A stretch of DNA of 64,000 bases from Acidobacteriota bacterium (GCA_039028635.1 JBCCHV010000031.1:1-64000); one strand, 5' to 3'. Shown: positions 1-10,035, counted from the stretch's first letter. Notes: generated from the sequence alone by a model not told the origin. Translations and numbers: made by a program.

Positions 1-383
1 CCTCTCGGAAGATGGGAGATGTGCTCTCTAGTCTCGGTGACGGTGTTACCCCAACCAAATGTGACCTCGCCCAAGTATCTAAACACAACGGAGATAGATG
101 AAGAGAGTACTCATTTCCAAAACTTCTCTCCCCGAGTTGGCCTGCTGTTTATTCCAGGGGCGCCCGGCCAGGGGGGCTAAAAGGCGCCAGCAACCTGCTA
201 GCTCGATCGCCGCGCCCGGTCGACAAAAGGGCGGCTGCCTGGGAATCCTGACCCCGAGCCCGACTCTCACCCTGCGAGAGGTAACAACTTCGCCGATCCG
301 GCGCCGGAAGAGGTGTCCCAAAACTCGGGACCTCGGGCGCACCGATGCGGACGACGGACTCGCCCAGGCAAGGGGGAATGACC
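1..383. other. Intergenic region without a supported gene
   Basis: No reading frame here has recognisable protein character; the overlapping frames on both strands are low-complexity Arg/Pro/Ala translations typical of high-GC noncoding DNA. The only structure I can point to is a copy of a dispersed repeat (140-181, listed separately), followed at 187-201 by a sequence resembling the inner part of the 19-bp inverted repeat found at 12951 and 13181. It may be a degraded relative of that element. Confidence 0.6.
140..181 (+). repeat. Dispersed repeat, copy 1 (matches 12991-13032)
   Basis: Forty of 42 bases match positions 12991-13032, with no gaps. Both copies run from GCCTGCTGTTT to GGGGGGCTAAA. 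The second copy lies inside the 249-bp inverted-repeat element. Here the outer inverted repeats are not intact; only a CAGCAACCTGCTAG-like remnant follows at 187-201. This copy therefore looks like a decayed relative of that element. Confidence 0.85.
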
Positions 384-926
384 ATGAACGAAAGCAAGGG
401 AAGGCTGGGAGATCTACTGCTCGGCCTGCGCCAGTTGACCGAGCAACAAATCGACCAAGCCCTCGAGAGCCAGCGCGATGCCGGCGGTCGCCTCGGAACC
501 TGCCTGCTGGAGGTGGACGCCATCGACGAAGCCGCCGTGCTGGCCGCCCTCTCACTGCAATCTCGGCGCCCTTTCGCCTCCGCCGGCGATCTGCAGCGCA
601 TCCCCACCGAGGTGATCGCGCGGATCCCCAGCGGCCTCGCCGTCCGCTGCTGCGCCATTCCCTTCGCCGACGACGGCCGCGAGCTCAGCGTCGCCATGCT
701 CGACCCCGACGATCTGGCCGTCCAGGACGACCTCTCCTTCGCCAGCGGGCGCCGCATCGTGCCCCACGCCGCCCTCGAGCTGCGCCTGCGCGAAGCCATC
801 GACCGCCATTACCACCAAGCCGCGCCGCAGCGCTACCGCCAGCTCTGGGACCATCTCCATCGCCGCCAGTTCCTGTGGGACGGCTCGCGTCCCGAGATCG
901 AGGCGCCCCAAACGGCGCCCTGGTAG
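384..926 (+). CDS. MshEN-domain protein (GspE/PilB N-terminal domain, stand-alone)
   Basis: This 180-residue protein matches the N-terminal domain of type II secretion and type IV pilus assembly ATPases. It shows the GRLGDLLL opening, a Q-x3-AL-x3-Q helix, G-x-RLGTCLLE, a central IP pair and a C-terminal helix ending near DRHY. It has no ATPase domain, so it may act as a separate c-di-GMP-sensing or adaptor module; that role is inferred from MshEN domains, not seen here. Start: the purine-rich AGGGGGA at 371-377 sits six bases before the ATG at 384, so that start is preferred over the ATG at 378. The gene is followed 130 bp later by tyrA with no obvious functional link. A pilus ATPase gene lies 40 kb downstream. 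Confidence 0.75.
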   Translation: MNESKGRLGDLLLGLRQLTEQQIDQALESQRDAGGRLGTCLLEVDAIDEAAVLAALSLQSRRPFASAGDLQRIPTEVIARIPSGLAVRCCAIPFADDGRELSVAMLDPDDLAVQDDLSFASGRRIVPHAALELRLREAIDRHYHQAAPQRYRQLWDHLHRRQFLWDGSRPEIEAPQTAPW

Positions 927-1055
927 GCCAACGCCGCCCCGCGGGGTAATCCTGCTACCCTCCTCGGGCCTTCGCCCGGGAACGCCACCGCTTTCGACCG
1001 CGTAGCCGATGGCCGGTGAGAGCTCCGGGCGCGAGAAACCGGCCAGGAGGGAGTG

Positions 1056-2126
1056 ATGGCGGAACCGGATCTGAAAGACGTTCGCCGACGCATCGAAGAG
1101 ATCGACCGGCAGCTCGTCGGCCTCGCCGCGGAGCGGGTCCAGCTAGCGCGCCGGGTCGCCGAGATCAAGCGCGCCGCCGGGCGCGCGACGATCGACTTCG
1201 GGCAGGAAAAACGCGTCCTCGAGCGGGCCGCCGACAATGCCGGCGCCAGCGGTCTGAGCAGTGCCGTCGCCCAGGATCTGGTGAGCCGGCTGATCGAGGC
1301 CTCGGTGACCGTTCAGGAGGAGGAAAACCTCCGTCACGCCGCCATCGGAGCCGGCAAGAGCGCCGTCATCGTCGGTGGCGCCGGCCGCATGGGCCGCTGG
1401 ATGGGCCGCTTCCTCGAGACCCAGGGCTACGACACCGCGGTGATCGATCCCGCCGCCTCGGCGCCCGAGAACCGGCGCGGCGAAGACACCCTGGGGACCG
1501 CCGATCTGGTGGTCTGTGCGGTGCCGCCGCGCGGTGCCGTCGACTGGTATCGACGCTGGACCGCGCAGCCACCGGCAGGGGTGGTGGTCGACATCGCGAG
1601 TATCAAGACTCCCCTCGTCGACGCCATCGAGGGACTGCGCCGCGCCGGCGGTCGAGTGGCCTCGATCCACCCCATGTTCGGCCCCTCACGGCTACTCTTG
1701 CGCGATGCCGACGTGGTGATCTGCGACACCGGCGACGAGGCCTCGACGGGCCTGGTCGAAGAGCTCTTCCGGGCCACCACCGCGCGGCGGATCCGCCTGC
1801 CCTTGGCCGAGCACGACCGCCTGATGGGCGACCTGCTGAGCCTCTCCCACGCCACCGCCATTGCCTTCGCCGTTTCGCTGCCGGAAAACGACCATCCGGT
1901 GCGCAGCACCACCTTCCAGGCGCTCGCCAAGCTCGCCGCCGAGGCGGTGCGCGAGAGCCCCGAGGTTTACTTCGAGATCCAGGCCGACAACCCGCACTCA
2001 ATCTCCTCCCTGGGCAAGCTGGCGACCGCCATCGAGCGCCTGATGGCGAGCGTCGAAGGCCGCGACGCCGACGCCTTCGCCGATCTGATGGCGGAGGGGA
2101 AACGACGCACCGCCGCCGATATCTAG
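1056..2126 (+). CDS. tyrA: Bifunctional chorismate mutase / prephenate dehydrogenase (T-protein)
   Basis: The 356-residue protein converts chorismate to prephenate and then to 4-hydroxyphenylpyruvate for tyrosine synthesis in the cytosol. Residues 1-90 form an AroQ-type chorismate mutase helix bundle (RRRIEEIDRQLVGLAAERV, then a conserved lysine in AEIKR). From about residue 100 a Rossmann fold with GGAGRMGRWMG begins the prephenate dehydrogenase domain. The IHPMFGP motif is intact. This order matches enterobacterial TyrA. Start: AGGAGG at 1045-1050 lies five bases before the ATG at 1056; the in-frame GTG at 1053 would be too close. The product, 4-hydroxyphenylpyruvate, is also the substrate of the HppD encoded at 31-32 kb. 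Confidence 0.93.
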   Translation: MAEPDLKDVRRRIEEIDRQLVGLAAERVQLARRVAEIKRAAGRATIDFGQEKRVLERAADNAGASGLSSAVAQDLVSRLIEASVTVQEEENLRHAAIGAGKSAVIVGGAGRMGRWMGRFLETQGYDTAVIDPAASAPENRRGEDTLGTADLVVCAVPPRGAVDWYRRWTAQPPAGVVVDIASIKTPLVDAIEGLRRAGGRVASIHPMFGPSRLLLRDADVVICDTGDEASTGLVEELFRATTARRIRLPLAEHDRLMGDLLSLSHATAIAFAVSLPENDHPVRSTTFQALAKLAAEAVRESPEVYFEIQADNPHSISSLGKLATAIERLMASVEGRDADAFADLMAEGKRRTAADI

Positions 2127-2182
2127 CCTCCAGGGTTGCACCCGAGGGGCCGCAGGCGTAGGCTCCGGCCTGGCTTCGACAG

Positions 2183-3792
<1,610 letters not shown>

Positions 3793-3799
3793 TAAGGCG

Positions 3800-3835
3800 G
3801 CTCCCGGCGGTGGCTCGAGGGCCCTCGCCGGGAGC
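3800..3835. terminator. Hairpin between convergent thiC and the outer-membrane protein gene
   Basis: A perfect 10-bp stem (3800-3809 GCTCCCGGCG with 3826-3835) encloses a 16-base loop in the 57-bp gap between two converging genes. There is no T-run on either side, so it is a putative bidirectional, non-canonical terminator. Confidence 0.5.
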
Positions 3836-3849
3836 GCCGGAGACCTCCT

Positions 3850-4443
3850 CTACCAGCTCCAGGTCACGCCGGCGTTGATCGCCACGCCACCGAGATCGAT
3901 GTCGAACTGATCTTCGTCGATGGTGATGTCCGGAAAGTCGTCGCGGTCGAACTCGACCGTCGCTTCGACGGTGCGGTACATGGCCTCGGCGAAGAAGCGC
4001 AGACCGCTCTGGTCGCCGAGCTCGAATCCGAAGAGGCCGTAATAGCCACCTTCGTCGTCGACGTCGCCGGTGTCGGCATCGAGCACGTAATAGCTGGCAC
4101 CGGCGCCGATATAGGGCCGAAAGCCGATCGGGCGACCGAGGTTGAAGCGCACTCCGAGCTCGACCGGCGTCACCTGGATGCCGTTGCCGGTGCGCGGGTC
4201 CTCGCCATCGAGAATGCGGTCGAAGAGATCGTCGGTTGCTTCTTCGTAGAAGGAAACCCGCGCCTCGAATTCGAGGGAACCGACCGACATCAGGCCGAGG
4301 CGAGCGCCACCGCCGATGTTCTCACCGGTGTCTTCCGTATCCCAGTAGGAGCCATAGAGGGCGACGTTTCCAGCCTGCGCCGGAGACGCCCAGAGGGCCG
4401 CGCCGAGGGCGGCCGTGAGGATCCAAATCGCTGTTTTCTTCAT
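3850..4443 (-). CDS. Outer-membrane beta-barrel protein (porin-like, small)
   Basis: The 197-residue protein begins with a clear Sec signal peptide (MKKTAIWILTAALGAALWAS, cleavage after AQA near residue 24). The mature part alternates polar and apolar residues with aromatic-rich strands (NVALYGSYW, RFNLGRPIGFRPYIGAGASY, GYYGLFGFELG) and closes with VTWSW, an aromatic C-terminus typical of BAM-inserted barrels. It resembles OmpW/OmpA-like small barrels of 8-10 strands, but I cannot name the family. It contains several acidic loop stretches (DTGDVDDEGG). It converges on thiC and has no operon partner. Start: ATG at 4443 with GGGAGAAAG just upstream. Confidence 0.75.
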   Translation of the reverse strand: MKKTAIWILTAALGAALWASPAQAGNVALYGSYWDTEDTGENIGGGARLGLMSVGSLEFEARVSFYEEATDDLFDRILDGEDPRTGNGIQVTPVELGVRFNLGRPIGFRPYIGAGASYYVLDADTGDVDDEGGYYGLFGFELGDQSGLRFFAEAMYRTVEATVEFDRDDFPDITIDEDQFDIDLGGVAINAGVTWSW

Positions 4444-4634
4444 GGTCTTTCTCCCTTGAGGAGTTCAGAGGCGCATCCTACTCGAATTGGTGTTTCACCA
4501 TCGGTGCAGCCTCTGTTCCGGACGACTCGCCGACGCCGCGACCCGGTTTCTCGCGGCCGTTTCGCGGCTCGTCATCGAGGGCTACAATGTGCCCTCCGTC
4601 GCACCATCGCCGACCCCAACGAAGCGAGACCGCC

Positions 4635-5960
4635 ATGAAGAAAGTCCTGATTCTCGGCGCCGGCCAGAGCGCTCCCCTGCTGATCCGCAACCTGCTCGCC
4701 GACGCCCTCGAGCACGACTGGCAGGTCACCGTCGCGGACCGCGACCGCGAGGCCGCCGAGCAGCGAGTGGCGGACCATCCGCGCGGTCGAGCCATCGCCT
4801 TCGACCTCGAGGCCGATGCTGCCGAGGTGACCGCGGCCGATATCACCGTCAATCTGCTCCCACCGTTCCTGCAGGCGCCGGTGGCGGAAGTCTGCCTCGC
4901 CGCCGGCAAGCCGATGGTGTCCGCCTCCTACACGGCGGCCGCGACCCACGACCTCGACGCCGAGGCACGCCGCCGGGGAGTCCTGATCCTCACCGAGATC
5001 GGTCTCGATCCGGGGATCGACCACATGTCGACGATGGAGCTCCTCGACCGGCTGCAGGCCGCCGGCACCACGGTCGAGTCCTTCGCCTCCTACGGCAGCG
5101 GCGTGCCGGCCCCGGACTCGATCTCGAATCCGCTCGGCTACGCCATCACCTGGAATCCGATCAATGTCGCCCTCGCCGCCCGCGACGGCGCCCAGTTCCT
5201 GCGCGCCGGAAGGCGGCAGATCACTCCCTGGAACCGCATCTTCGAGGACGCCTGGACGGTCGACGTGCCGGGCATCGGCGCGATGGACGCCTACCCCAAC
5301 CGCGACTCCCTGGCCTATCGCGAGATCTTCGGCCTGCACCACAGCCGCACCCTGATCCGAGGCACCCTGCGCCATGCCGGCTACTGCGCCATTTGGCGCC
5401 ATCTGGTGCGCCTCGGCCTGCCCAACGACGCTCTGCCGATCCCGGGCCTCGGGGAGATGAGCTACGGCGCCCTCACCGATCTGTTCCTGCCCGACGACGT
5501 GGCCGGTGGCAGCGTCGAAGAGCGTGCCGCATCGTTCCTCGGCTTGGCCTCCGACAGTCAGGAGCTGGCGGCCTTGAAATGGCTCGGACTGTTCGACCAG
5601 GAAGCCGCCGTTGGCGGCGGCGAGACCGCCTGCGATGCCCTCGTCGCCCTGTTGCAAGACCGACTCACCCTGCCACCGGGAGGCCGCGACATGGTCATCC
5701 TGCACCACGAGCTCGGCCTCCGTCATCGCGACGGTCGGCAGGAGCAGCTGACCTCCACCATGGTCGAGTACGGGGAACCACAAGGCATCACCGCGATGGC
5801 GAAAACGGTCGGCCTGCCGGCGGCGATCGCGACCCGCCTCATCCTCACCGGCGACCTGCGCGAGAGCGGCGTGCGGATTCCGACGGAAGCGGTCTTCTAC
5901 CGCCCCATCCTGGCTGAGCTGGAGCAAGCGGGGGTGCGCTTCACGGAGCGCACGGCGTAA
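4635..5960 (+). CDS. Saccharopine dehydrogenase family protein (probable glutamate-forming)
   Basis: The 441-residue protein has an N-terminal Rossmann fold (LILGAGQSAPLL, residues 6-17) and the saccharopine-reductase core motifs VNLLPPFLQAPVAEVCL, VSASYT, and TEIGLDPGIDHMST. It also has the GEMSYGALTDLFLP region of the C-terminal dimerisation domain. The family interconverts saccharopine and 2-aminoadipate semialdehyde plus glutamate in lysine metabolism; carboxynorspermidine-type relatives also exist. No lysine-ketoglutarate reductase partner is in the window, so the direction (catabolic or other) is unknown. Start: ATG at 4635 (MKKVLILG), placing the Rossmann glycines at the usual position; the longer frame upstream has no domain character. 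Confidence 0.85.
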   Translation: MKKVLILGAGQSAPLLIRNLLADALEHDWQVTVADRDREAAEQRVADHPRGRAIAFDLEADAAEVTAADITVNLLPPFLQAPVAEVCLAAGKPMVSASYTAAATHDLDAEARRRGVLILTEIGLDPGIDHMSTMELLDRLQAAGTTVESFASYGSGVPAPDSISNPLGYAITWNPINVALAARDGAQFLRAGRRQITPWNRIFEDAWTVDVPGIGAMDAYPNRDSLAYREIFGLHHSRTLIRGTLRHAGYCAIWRHLVRLGLPNDALPIPGLGEMSYGALTDLFLPDDVAGGSVEERAASFLGLASDSQELAALKWLGLFDQEAAVGGGETACDALVALLQDRLTLPPGGRDMVILHHELGLRHRDGRQEQLTSTMVEYGEPQGITAMAKTVGLPAAIATRLILTGDLRESGVRIPTEAVFYRPILAELEQAGVRFTERTA

Positions 5961-5969
5961 CTTCGGCCC

Positions 5970-6401
5970 TCAGGGAGCGACGCAGCGTCCGGCTTCGCAG
6001 CGCGCCGCTTCCGGCGGTGCCGGGCAGCGGCAGACGCCACCGCCACAGGCCAGCTCCCGGTGGCGCTCGACCAGCCGCCCTTTGAGCTCGGTGTCGAAGT
6101 CCGTCGCCACGGCGTACCAGCATCCGCCGAGGCCAGTGTCGCAGTTGCCGGCCTCGACGCGGCAGTCGGAGTCCTGCTGGCAGGCAGCGGAATCGTCCAT
6201 CAGGCCTTTGTAGGCGGTGATGACCGTGTCGCAGTCGGCCAAGCTCGAGACGTCGAGGGTCTCAGCAGCCGCCGACTCGGCGCTCGGAGCGGGCTCGGCG
6301 GCGGCCGTAGCCGGGGGGGTCGAAGGAACTCCTCCGCAGGCCGAGGTGATCCCGGCCACCAGCACCAACCCGGACAACAAGCCAAGAGATGGAAGTCGCA
6401 T
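5970..6401 (-). CDS. Cys-rich secreted lipoprotein, unknown function
   Basis: The 143-residue protein opens with MRLPSLGLLSGLVLVAGITS followed by ACGG, a lipoprotein-type signal with Cys at residue 22 or so; the lipobox (I-T-S-A-C) is imperfect. An Ala/Pro/Glu-rich linker (about 25-50) leads to a compact domain with about ten cysteines (DCDTV, CQQDSDCRVEAGNCD, GGCW, ACGGGVCRCP, CEAGRC), suggesting several disulfides. Similar DSDC-type cysteine clusters occur in myxobacterial and acidobacterial surface proteins. It converges on the saccharopine dehydrogenase gene with a 9-bp gap and is divergent from the esterase gene with only 36 bp between starts. Start chosen for the signal peptide; the much longer open frame upstream is antisense to the esterase and methyltransferase genes. 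Confidence 0.65.
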   Translation of the reverse strand: MRLPSLGLLSGLVLVAGITSACGGVPSTPPATAAAEPAPSAESAAAETLDVSSLADCDTVITAYKGLMDDSAACQQDSDCRVEAGNCDTGLGGCWYAVATDFDTELKGRLVERHRELACGGGVCRCPAPPEAARCEAGRCVAP

Positions 6402-6437
6402 GGCCGGCAGTCTATCGGCTCGGCTATCATCCCGCCC

Positions 6438-7091
6438 ATGAATCTGCTTCATACCGCTCATATCCCGGCCGGCGACGGACCGTTTCCAACTCTCTTCGTT
6501 CTTCACGGCTGGGGCGCCAGCGCTCACGATCTCCTCGGCCTGGCCCCCTGGCTGCACGGCGGTGAGGCCCTCGTGCTCAGTCCCCAGGGCTCGATCCCGG
6601 TTCCCCTCGGCGGTGGCGTCGAAGGCTACGGCTGGTTCCCCCTCGACCCCGGCGGACCACCCTCCGAGGAGGTGTTCGACCAAGCCCGGCGTGAGCTTCG
6701 GCAGTTCGTCGATGGCGCCTTCGAGAGCTTTCCCATCGACCGCCGGAAAGTCGCCGTCCTGGGCTTCAGCCAGGGAGGCGTGATGGCCTACGACCTGGTG
6801 TTGGGAGCGCCGCAGGAATTCTGCGGCTTGGCGGCTCTGTCCTCTTGGCTCCCCGAAAGCCTCGCCGCCAGCCATGCTGCCGCCGAAGACCATCAGGAGC
6901 TGCCCACCCTGGTTGTTCACGGCACCGAGGACTCCGTGATCGCCGTCGAGCGCGCCCGTGAATCGCGTGAAGCCCTGCGCCCCTTCGGGGTTTCGCTGAC
7001 CTACCGGGAGTTCGACATGGGGCACGAGATTCGCCCCGAGGCCCTGGCCTTGCTCGCAGACTGGCTCGGCCGTCGGGTCTTTCCCGGCTGA
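6438..7091 (+). CDS. Alpha/beta hydrolase, phospholipase/carboxylesterase family
   Basis: This 217-residue protein has the alpha/beta hydrolase layout of the carboxylesterase/lysophospholipase (YpfH/EstB-like) group. It shows LFVLHGWGASAHD (oxyanion loop), the nucleophile elbow GFSQGGVMAYDL with Ser in G-x-S-x-G, the acid at VVHGTEDSVI and the histidine at DMGHEI. It has no signal peptide, so it is cytosolic. Substrates would be short-chain carboxylesters or lysophospholipids (family knowledge). Start: ATG at 6438. Only 36 bp separate it from the divergent lipoprotein gene; TATCAT at 6425-6430 could be a -10 element that would leave almost no leader. Confidence 0.85.
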   Translation: MNLLHTAHIPAGDGPFPTLFVLHGWGASAHDLLGLAPWLHGGEALVLSPQGSIPVPLGGGVEGYGWFPLDPGGPPSEEVFDQARRELRQFVDGAFESFPIDRRKVAVLGFSQGGVMAYDLVLGAPQEFCGLAALSSWLPESLAASHAAAEDHQELPTLVVHGTEDSVIAVERARESREALRPFGVSLTYREFDMGHEIRPEALALLADWLGRRVFPG

Positions 7092-7153
7092 GGGCCGGCG
7101 TCGAGTTGCCGCAAGCTGACGATGAAAACGCCTGGCGTCCGCGATACGTAGGA

Positions 7154-7792
7154 ATGAATGTGAGCGCGTTCCGTCCCTTCTTCGCCGCCGTCCTTCTCGC
7201 CTCGATCCTGGCGGGCTGTCACAGCCTGGAGCCACGCCAGGCCGATCCGGCCGAGGTGCGCGAGTTGACGGTGGTGATGGACCTGACCGCCGGCAAGACC
7301 TTCGCCGACGTCGGAGCCGGCCGTGGCGAGTGGGCCCTGGCTCTCGCCGAGGCGGTCGCGCCCGGCGGCACCGTGTTGGCGACGGAGGTCGATCAAGAGC
7401 GCCTCGACGAGATCCGTCAGCGCTTCGCCGCGGCCGGTCTGCGTCGAGCCCGGGCGGTGCTCGGAGACGACACCTCGACGGGCCTCGATGCGGGTTGCTG
7501 CGATGCCCTCTTGCTACGCCGCGTCTACCACCACTTCGTGGCACCGCGGGCGATGAATCGAAGCCTTTTCGAGGCCTTGAAGCCCGGTGGGCTACTCGCC
7601 GTGGTCGACTACTCGACCTACGATGGCTCGCCGATCGAGGGGGTGCCGGCAGACCGCGAGTCGCACAGCGTTCGACCGGACATCGTCGAGAAGGAAGCCC
7701 TCGCCGCTGGGTTCGAAGTGGTCGCGCACCACTCCCCCTGGAATGGGCGCGACGATATGTACTGTCTGATTCTGCGTCGACCGGCTAATTGA
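7154..7792 (+). CDS. Lipoprotein-type SAM-dependent methyltransferase
   Basis: The 212-residue protein begins with MNVSAFRPFFAAVLLASILA then GC, a lipobox (S-I-L-A-G-C) for lipid anchoring. The body is a class I methyltransferase: motif I FADVGAGRGEWALALAE, an acidic strand-2 end (VLATEVD), a DALLLRRVYHHF motif IV region, and LKPGGLLAVVDYS. Similar exported methyltransferase-fold proteins are known in proteobacteria and acidobacteria, but SAM is cytosolic, so the role is puzzling. Start: the ATG at 7154 places the signal peptide at the N-terminus. The gene follows the esterase by 62 bp on the same strand and its end overlaps the convergent SirB1-like gene by 8 bp. Confidence 0.75.
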   Translation: MNVSAFRPFFAAVLLASILAGCHSLEPRQADPAEVRELTVVMDLTAGKTFADVGAGRGEWALALAEAVAPGGTVLATEVDQERLDEIRQRFAAAGLRRARAVLGDDTSTGLDAGCCDALLLRRVYHHFVAPRAMNRSLFEALKPGGLLAVVDYSTYDGSPIEGVPADRESHSVRPDIVEKEALAAGFEVVAHHSPWNGRDDMYCLILRRPAN

Positions 7793-8624
7793 CCAAGCCG
7801 GCCCGGCGCTGCGCTCGCATCGCCGCGAGCTCGATCCGGCAGCGATCGAGGGCCCCCGGCTCCGCCGTCAGGTAGGCTTGGAGATCCGCCAAGGCGCGAC
7901 TGCACTCGCCGCGTTCGAGCAGAAGCAGGCCGCGATCTCGCCGCAAGATGCCATCCTCCGGCGCCAGCAGAAGCAGGCGATCGAGCACCGCGATGACGCG
8001 CTCCTGGTCGCCGATCTCGGAGTAGATACCGCGCAGATTGTTGAGCATGCGCAACAAGATCTCGTGATTGCTGGCGGTGCGCAGGAGACCGTCGTGGAAG
8101 GGCATCCGGCCGCCGGTCATGCAGGCCAGGAGATCCTGGCAGTCGTGGCAGTTGAGAAAACGGCCACCGTCGAAGGGGTCGAGCAGGGTCTGCCCATGGC
8201 GCACCAGGAAGTGGCCCGGGAACCCCACCCCTTCGAGCTCGACACCGGCGCGCCGGCCGACTTCCATCAGCACCAGGGAAAGGGTGATCGGGATCCCCAA
8301 TCGCCGTTCGAGTACCTCGTTGAGAAAACTGTTGCGGGGATCGTAGTAATCCTCGCGGTTGCCGCGGAATCCACTCTCGACGAACAGGAAGCGATTGAGG
8401 CGCTGCAACCTCAGGAGGGGATCGTCCTCGACCTCGGCGAGAGCTCCTCGGGCAGCGTCGGCGAGCCCATCGAGGCGGCGTAGCTGGTCCTCGATATCGA
8501 GCTCCGGATACTCCTCGGCAGCGATCAGCAATGCCCCTTCGGCGAGGTCGATCTGGCCGTCCGGTCGTGCGACCAGACGGGCGAATCGCTGGCGGCTCGC
8601 TGAGCTGTCCCCGAAATTTTCCAT
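7785..8624 (-). CDS. SirB1-like transglutaminase-fold protein with TPR tail
   Basis: The 279-residue protein belongs to the SirB1/YchA family (Transglut_core2). The diagnostic block is NSFLNEVLERRLGIPITLSL, then GRRAGVELEGVGFPGHFLVR and a LLDPFDGG loop. Residues from about 195 to 265 form helix pairs like tetratricopeptide repeats (NLRGIYSEIGD, RALADLQAYL). These proteins lack the usual transglutaminase Cys and their activity is not established. Start uncertain: ATG at 8624 (MENFGD) fits the family; an in-frame ATG at 8669 would add 15 residues. It converges on the methyltransferase gene with an 8-bp overlap. Confidence 0.8.
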   Translation of the reverse strand: MENFGDSSASRQRFARLVARPDGQIDLAEGALLIAAEEYPELDIEDQLRRLDGLADAARGALAEVEDDPLLRLQRLNRFLFVESGFRGNREDYYDPRNSFLNEVLERRLGIPITLSLVLMEVGRRAGVELEGVGFPGHFLVRHGQTLLDPFDGGRFLNCHDCQDLLACMTGGRMPFHDGLLRTASNHEILLRMLNNLRGIYSEIGDQERVIAVLDRLLLLAPEDGILRRDRGLLLLERGECSRALADLQAYLTAEPGALDRCRIELAAMRAQRRAGLVN

Positions 8625-8811
8625 AGTGGTGTTCCGGCCCCGGTCGGTCCAGAGCCCGGCATTTTCCATCTCCGACGCCCTGAGAGCAAAATGCCATCGG
8701 CTGCGCTCTCGGCCCCGGGCGTCCGGTTCGTCCTCCTGTGGGAACGAATTCCGTGCCGCCACGATTCCCGAGGGCTCGAATCCCCCGGCGGCCAGAACTT
8801 CGCTCGAGCGG

Positions 8812-9198
8812 CTACTCGATCACTGCATCGGCCTCGATCTCGACCAGGAAGTCAGGCGCGATCAGGGCTTTCACTTCGACCATGGTGGTCGCCGGCGGAT
8901 GATCCCCGAAAACCTCTCGATGGGCCTCGCCGATCTCGCTCCAACGACTGATGTCGGTGACGAAGAAGCGAGTGCGGACGACCTTCGAGAGATCGGCTCC
9001 GAGCTCCCGAAAGGCCTTGTCGATCAGCTCGAGACAGCGCCGCGTTTGCCGCAAAGGATCGTCCGGGAACAGACTCTGCCCGTCATCCCCGACCGCGACC
9101 GTGCCGGTGACATAGATTTGCCCCGCCGCCTTGATGGCGCGGCAATAGCCCACCTTTTGCTCCCACGGAGCTCCCGAGAAGACGCGCTCGAAGGCCAT
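8812..9198 (-). CDS. RidA family (YjgF/UK114) enamine/imine deaminase
   Basis: The 128-residue cytosolic protein has the full RidA fold: N-terminal GAPWEQKVGYCRAIKAAGQI, TGTVA, the QTRRCLELIDKAF helix, VRTRFFVTDIS, and the C-terminal ATTMVEVKAL and VEIEADAVIE strands. The catalytic Arg of canonical RidA (IASQTR.. SR..V) sits in the VRTRFF strand in this family, so activity is plausible but this could be a RidA-subgroup member with other substrates. GAGGGAGTGA directly precedes the ATG at 9198. It is 187 bp downstream of the SirB1-like gene start, on the same strand. Confidence 0.9.
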   Translation of the reverse strand: MAFERVFSGAPWEQKVGYCRAIKAAGQIYVTGTVAVGDDGQSLFPDDPLRQTRRCLELIDKAFRELGADLSKVVRTRFFVTDISRWSEIGEAHREVFGDHPPATTMVEVKALIAPDFLVEIEADAVIE

Positions 9199-9418
9199 TC
9201 ACTCCCTCTGGGGCCTGCGCCCCGGCCGTTGACTCGGCCCATGCTATCGCCAACGCCGAGGCGCACGACATCGGTCAGGGTCAACGACCGATAAAACGAG
9301 AGATAAAAAGGAATGAGGGACGGAGAGGGAGCGCCCCTCGAAGATGCCGCTCCATCCCAGCGAGCCCCTCTCCCCGAAGCGTCTCGGGGAATCGGCGCTG
9401 CCGGGACCGATCCCCGCC

Positions 9419-9691
9419 TCAGGCGGCGGGCGCGAACAGCAGGACGCCGCCGACGAAGAGTCCGAAAAGGGTGAAGAAGCCGCCGCTGATGATGGCGAAC
9501 CAAGCCCGCCCACGGCCACCGACGGCGGGACGCTGCCGGAGATCGCGCAGGGCCATCAGCCCACAGAGCAGGGCGATCGGGGCCGGAATCAGAAAGATGG
9601 CGAAGAAGGCGAGATAGCCGGCGGCGATCGCCCAGGCCGAGCGTCCGACCGGAAGAACCGCCTTCATGATCTCGTTCGAGGCTTGACTCAT
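9419..9691 (-). CDS. Small two-helix membrane protein (DUF4190-like)
   Basis: The 90-residue protein has two hydrophobic segments: roughly residues 20-42 (AIAAGYLAFFAIFLIPAPIA) and 65-88 (WFAIISGGFFTLFGLFVGGV). A short basic loop (LRDLRQRPAVGGRGRA) joins them. The layout and the GLMALRDLRQRP loop fit DUF4190-type small inner-membrane proteins that often stand near signalling genes. Start: GGGAGGG lies a few bases before the ATG at 9691, which favours this start over the long upstream frame, whose first 45 residues are low-complexity. No operon partner is visible. Confidence 0.7.
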   Translation of the reverse strand: MSQASNEIMKAVLPVGRSAWAIAAGYLAFFAIFLIPAPIALLCGLMALRDLRQRPAVGGRGRAWFAIISGGFFTLFGLFVGGVLLFAPAA

Positions 9692-10035
9692 GGTTTTCCC
9701 TCCCATCAACACATCAGTGAATAACCGGCCCCCAGCGGGTGCCGGCAAGGAGCCGCGACCACCGCTCGCAGCCGCGAGGCGCAACCTACGCCCTTTCCAG
9801 CGCCATTTACCATCGAATTCGCTCATCTAATCCGAGGTCGCTCCGGTTCGACGGCGGCAGACCGCGGGCCGCTCAGCGGCTCAGGCCAGCCGCGGGCAAC
9901 TTCGGACGCTCGCTCTCGTATCGCATGGGCACCGGCGGCACCAACTTCGATGGCTCGCATCACGGCGCCCCCGTCCGGCGTCCGCGGGCAGGAGTAGAAT
10001 CGCAGCTGCCATCAGACCTGAGGAGATTGTCCGAC
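9692..10035. other. Intergenic region between divergent genes, no gene seen
   Basis: This 344-bp gap separates the small membrane protein gene (minus) from the S9 peptidase gene (plus), so it should hold both promoters. I see no consensus sigma-70 pair, repeat or RNA structure I can defend. The open plus-strand frame from 9739 that fuses to the peptidase has no domain character before its signal peptide. Confidence 0.5.

Noticed and set aside
98-949. A 283-codon plus-strand frame and a 216-codon minus-strand frame at the start of the window
   Set aside because: Both are Arg/Pro/Ser-rich shadows of the MshEN gene and the preceding noncoding repeat; the 384-926 frame has a coherent domain instead.
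5970-7544. A 524-codon frame leading into the Cys-rich lipoprotein
   Set aside because: The part before 6401 is antisense to the esterase and methyltransferase genes; the lipoprotein signal at 6401 marks the true start.
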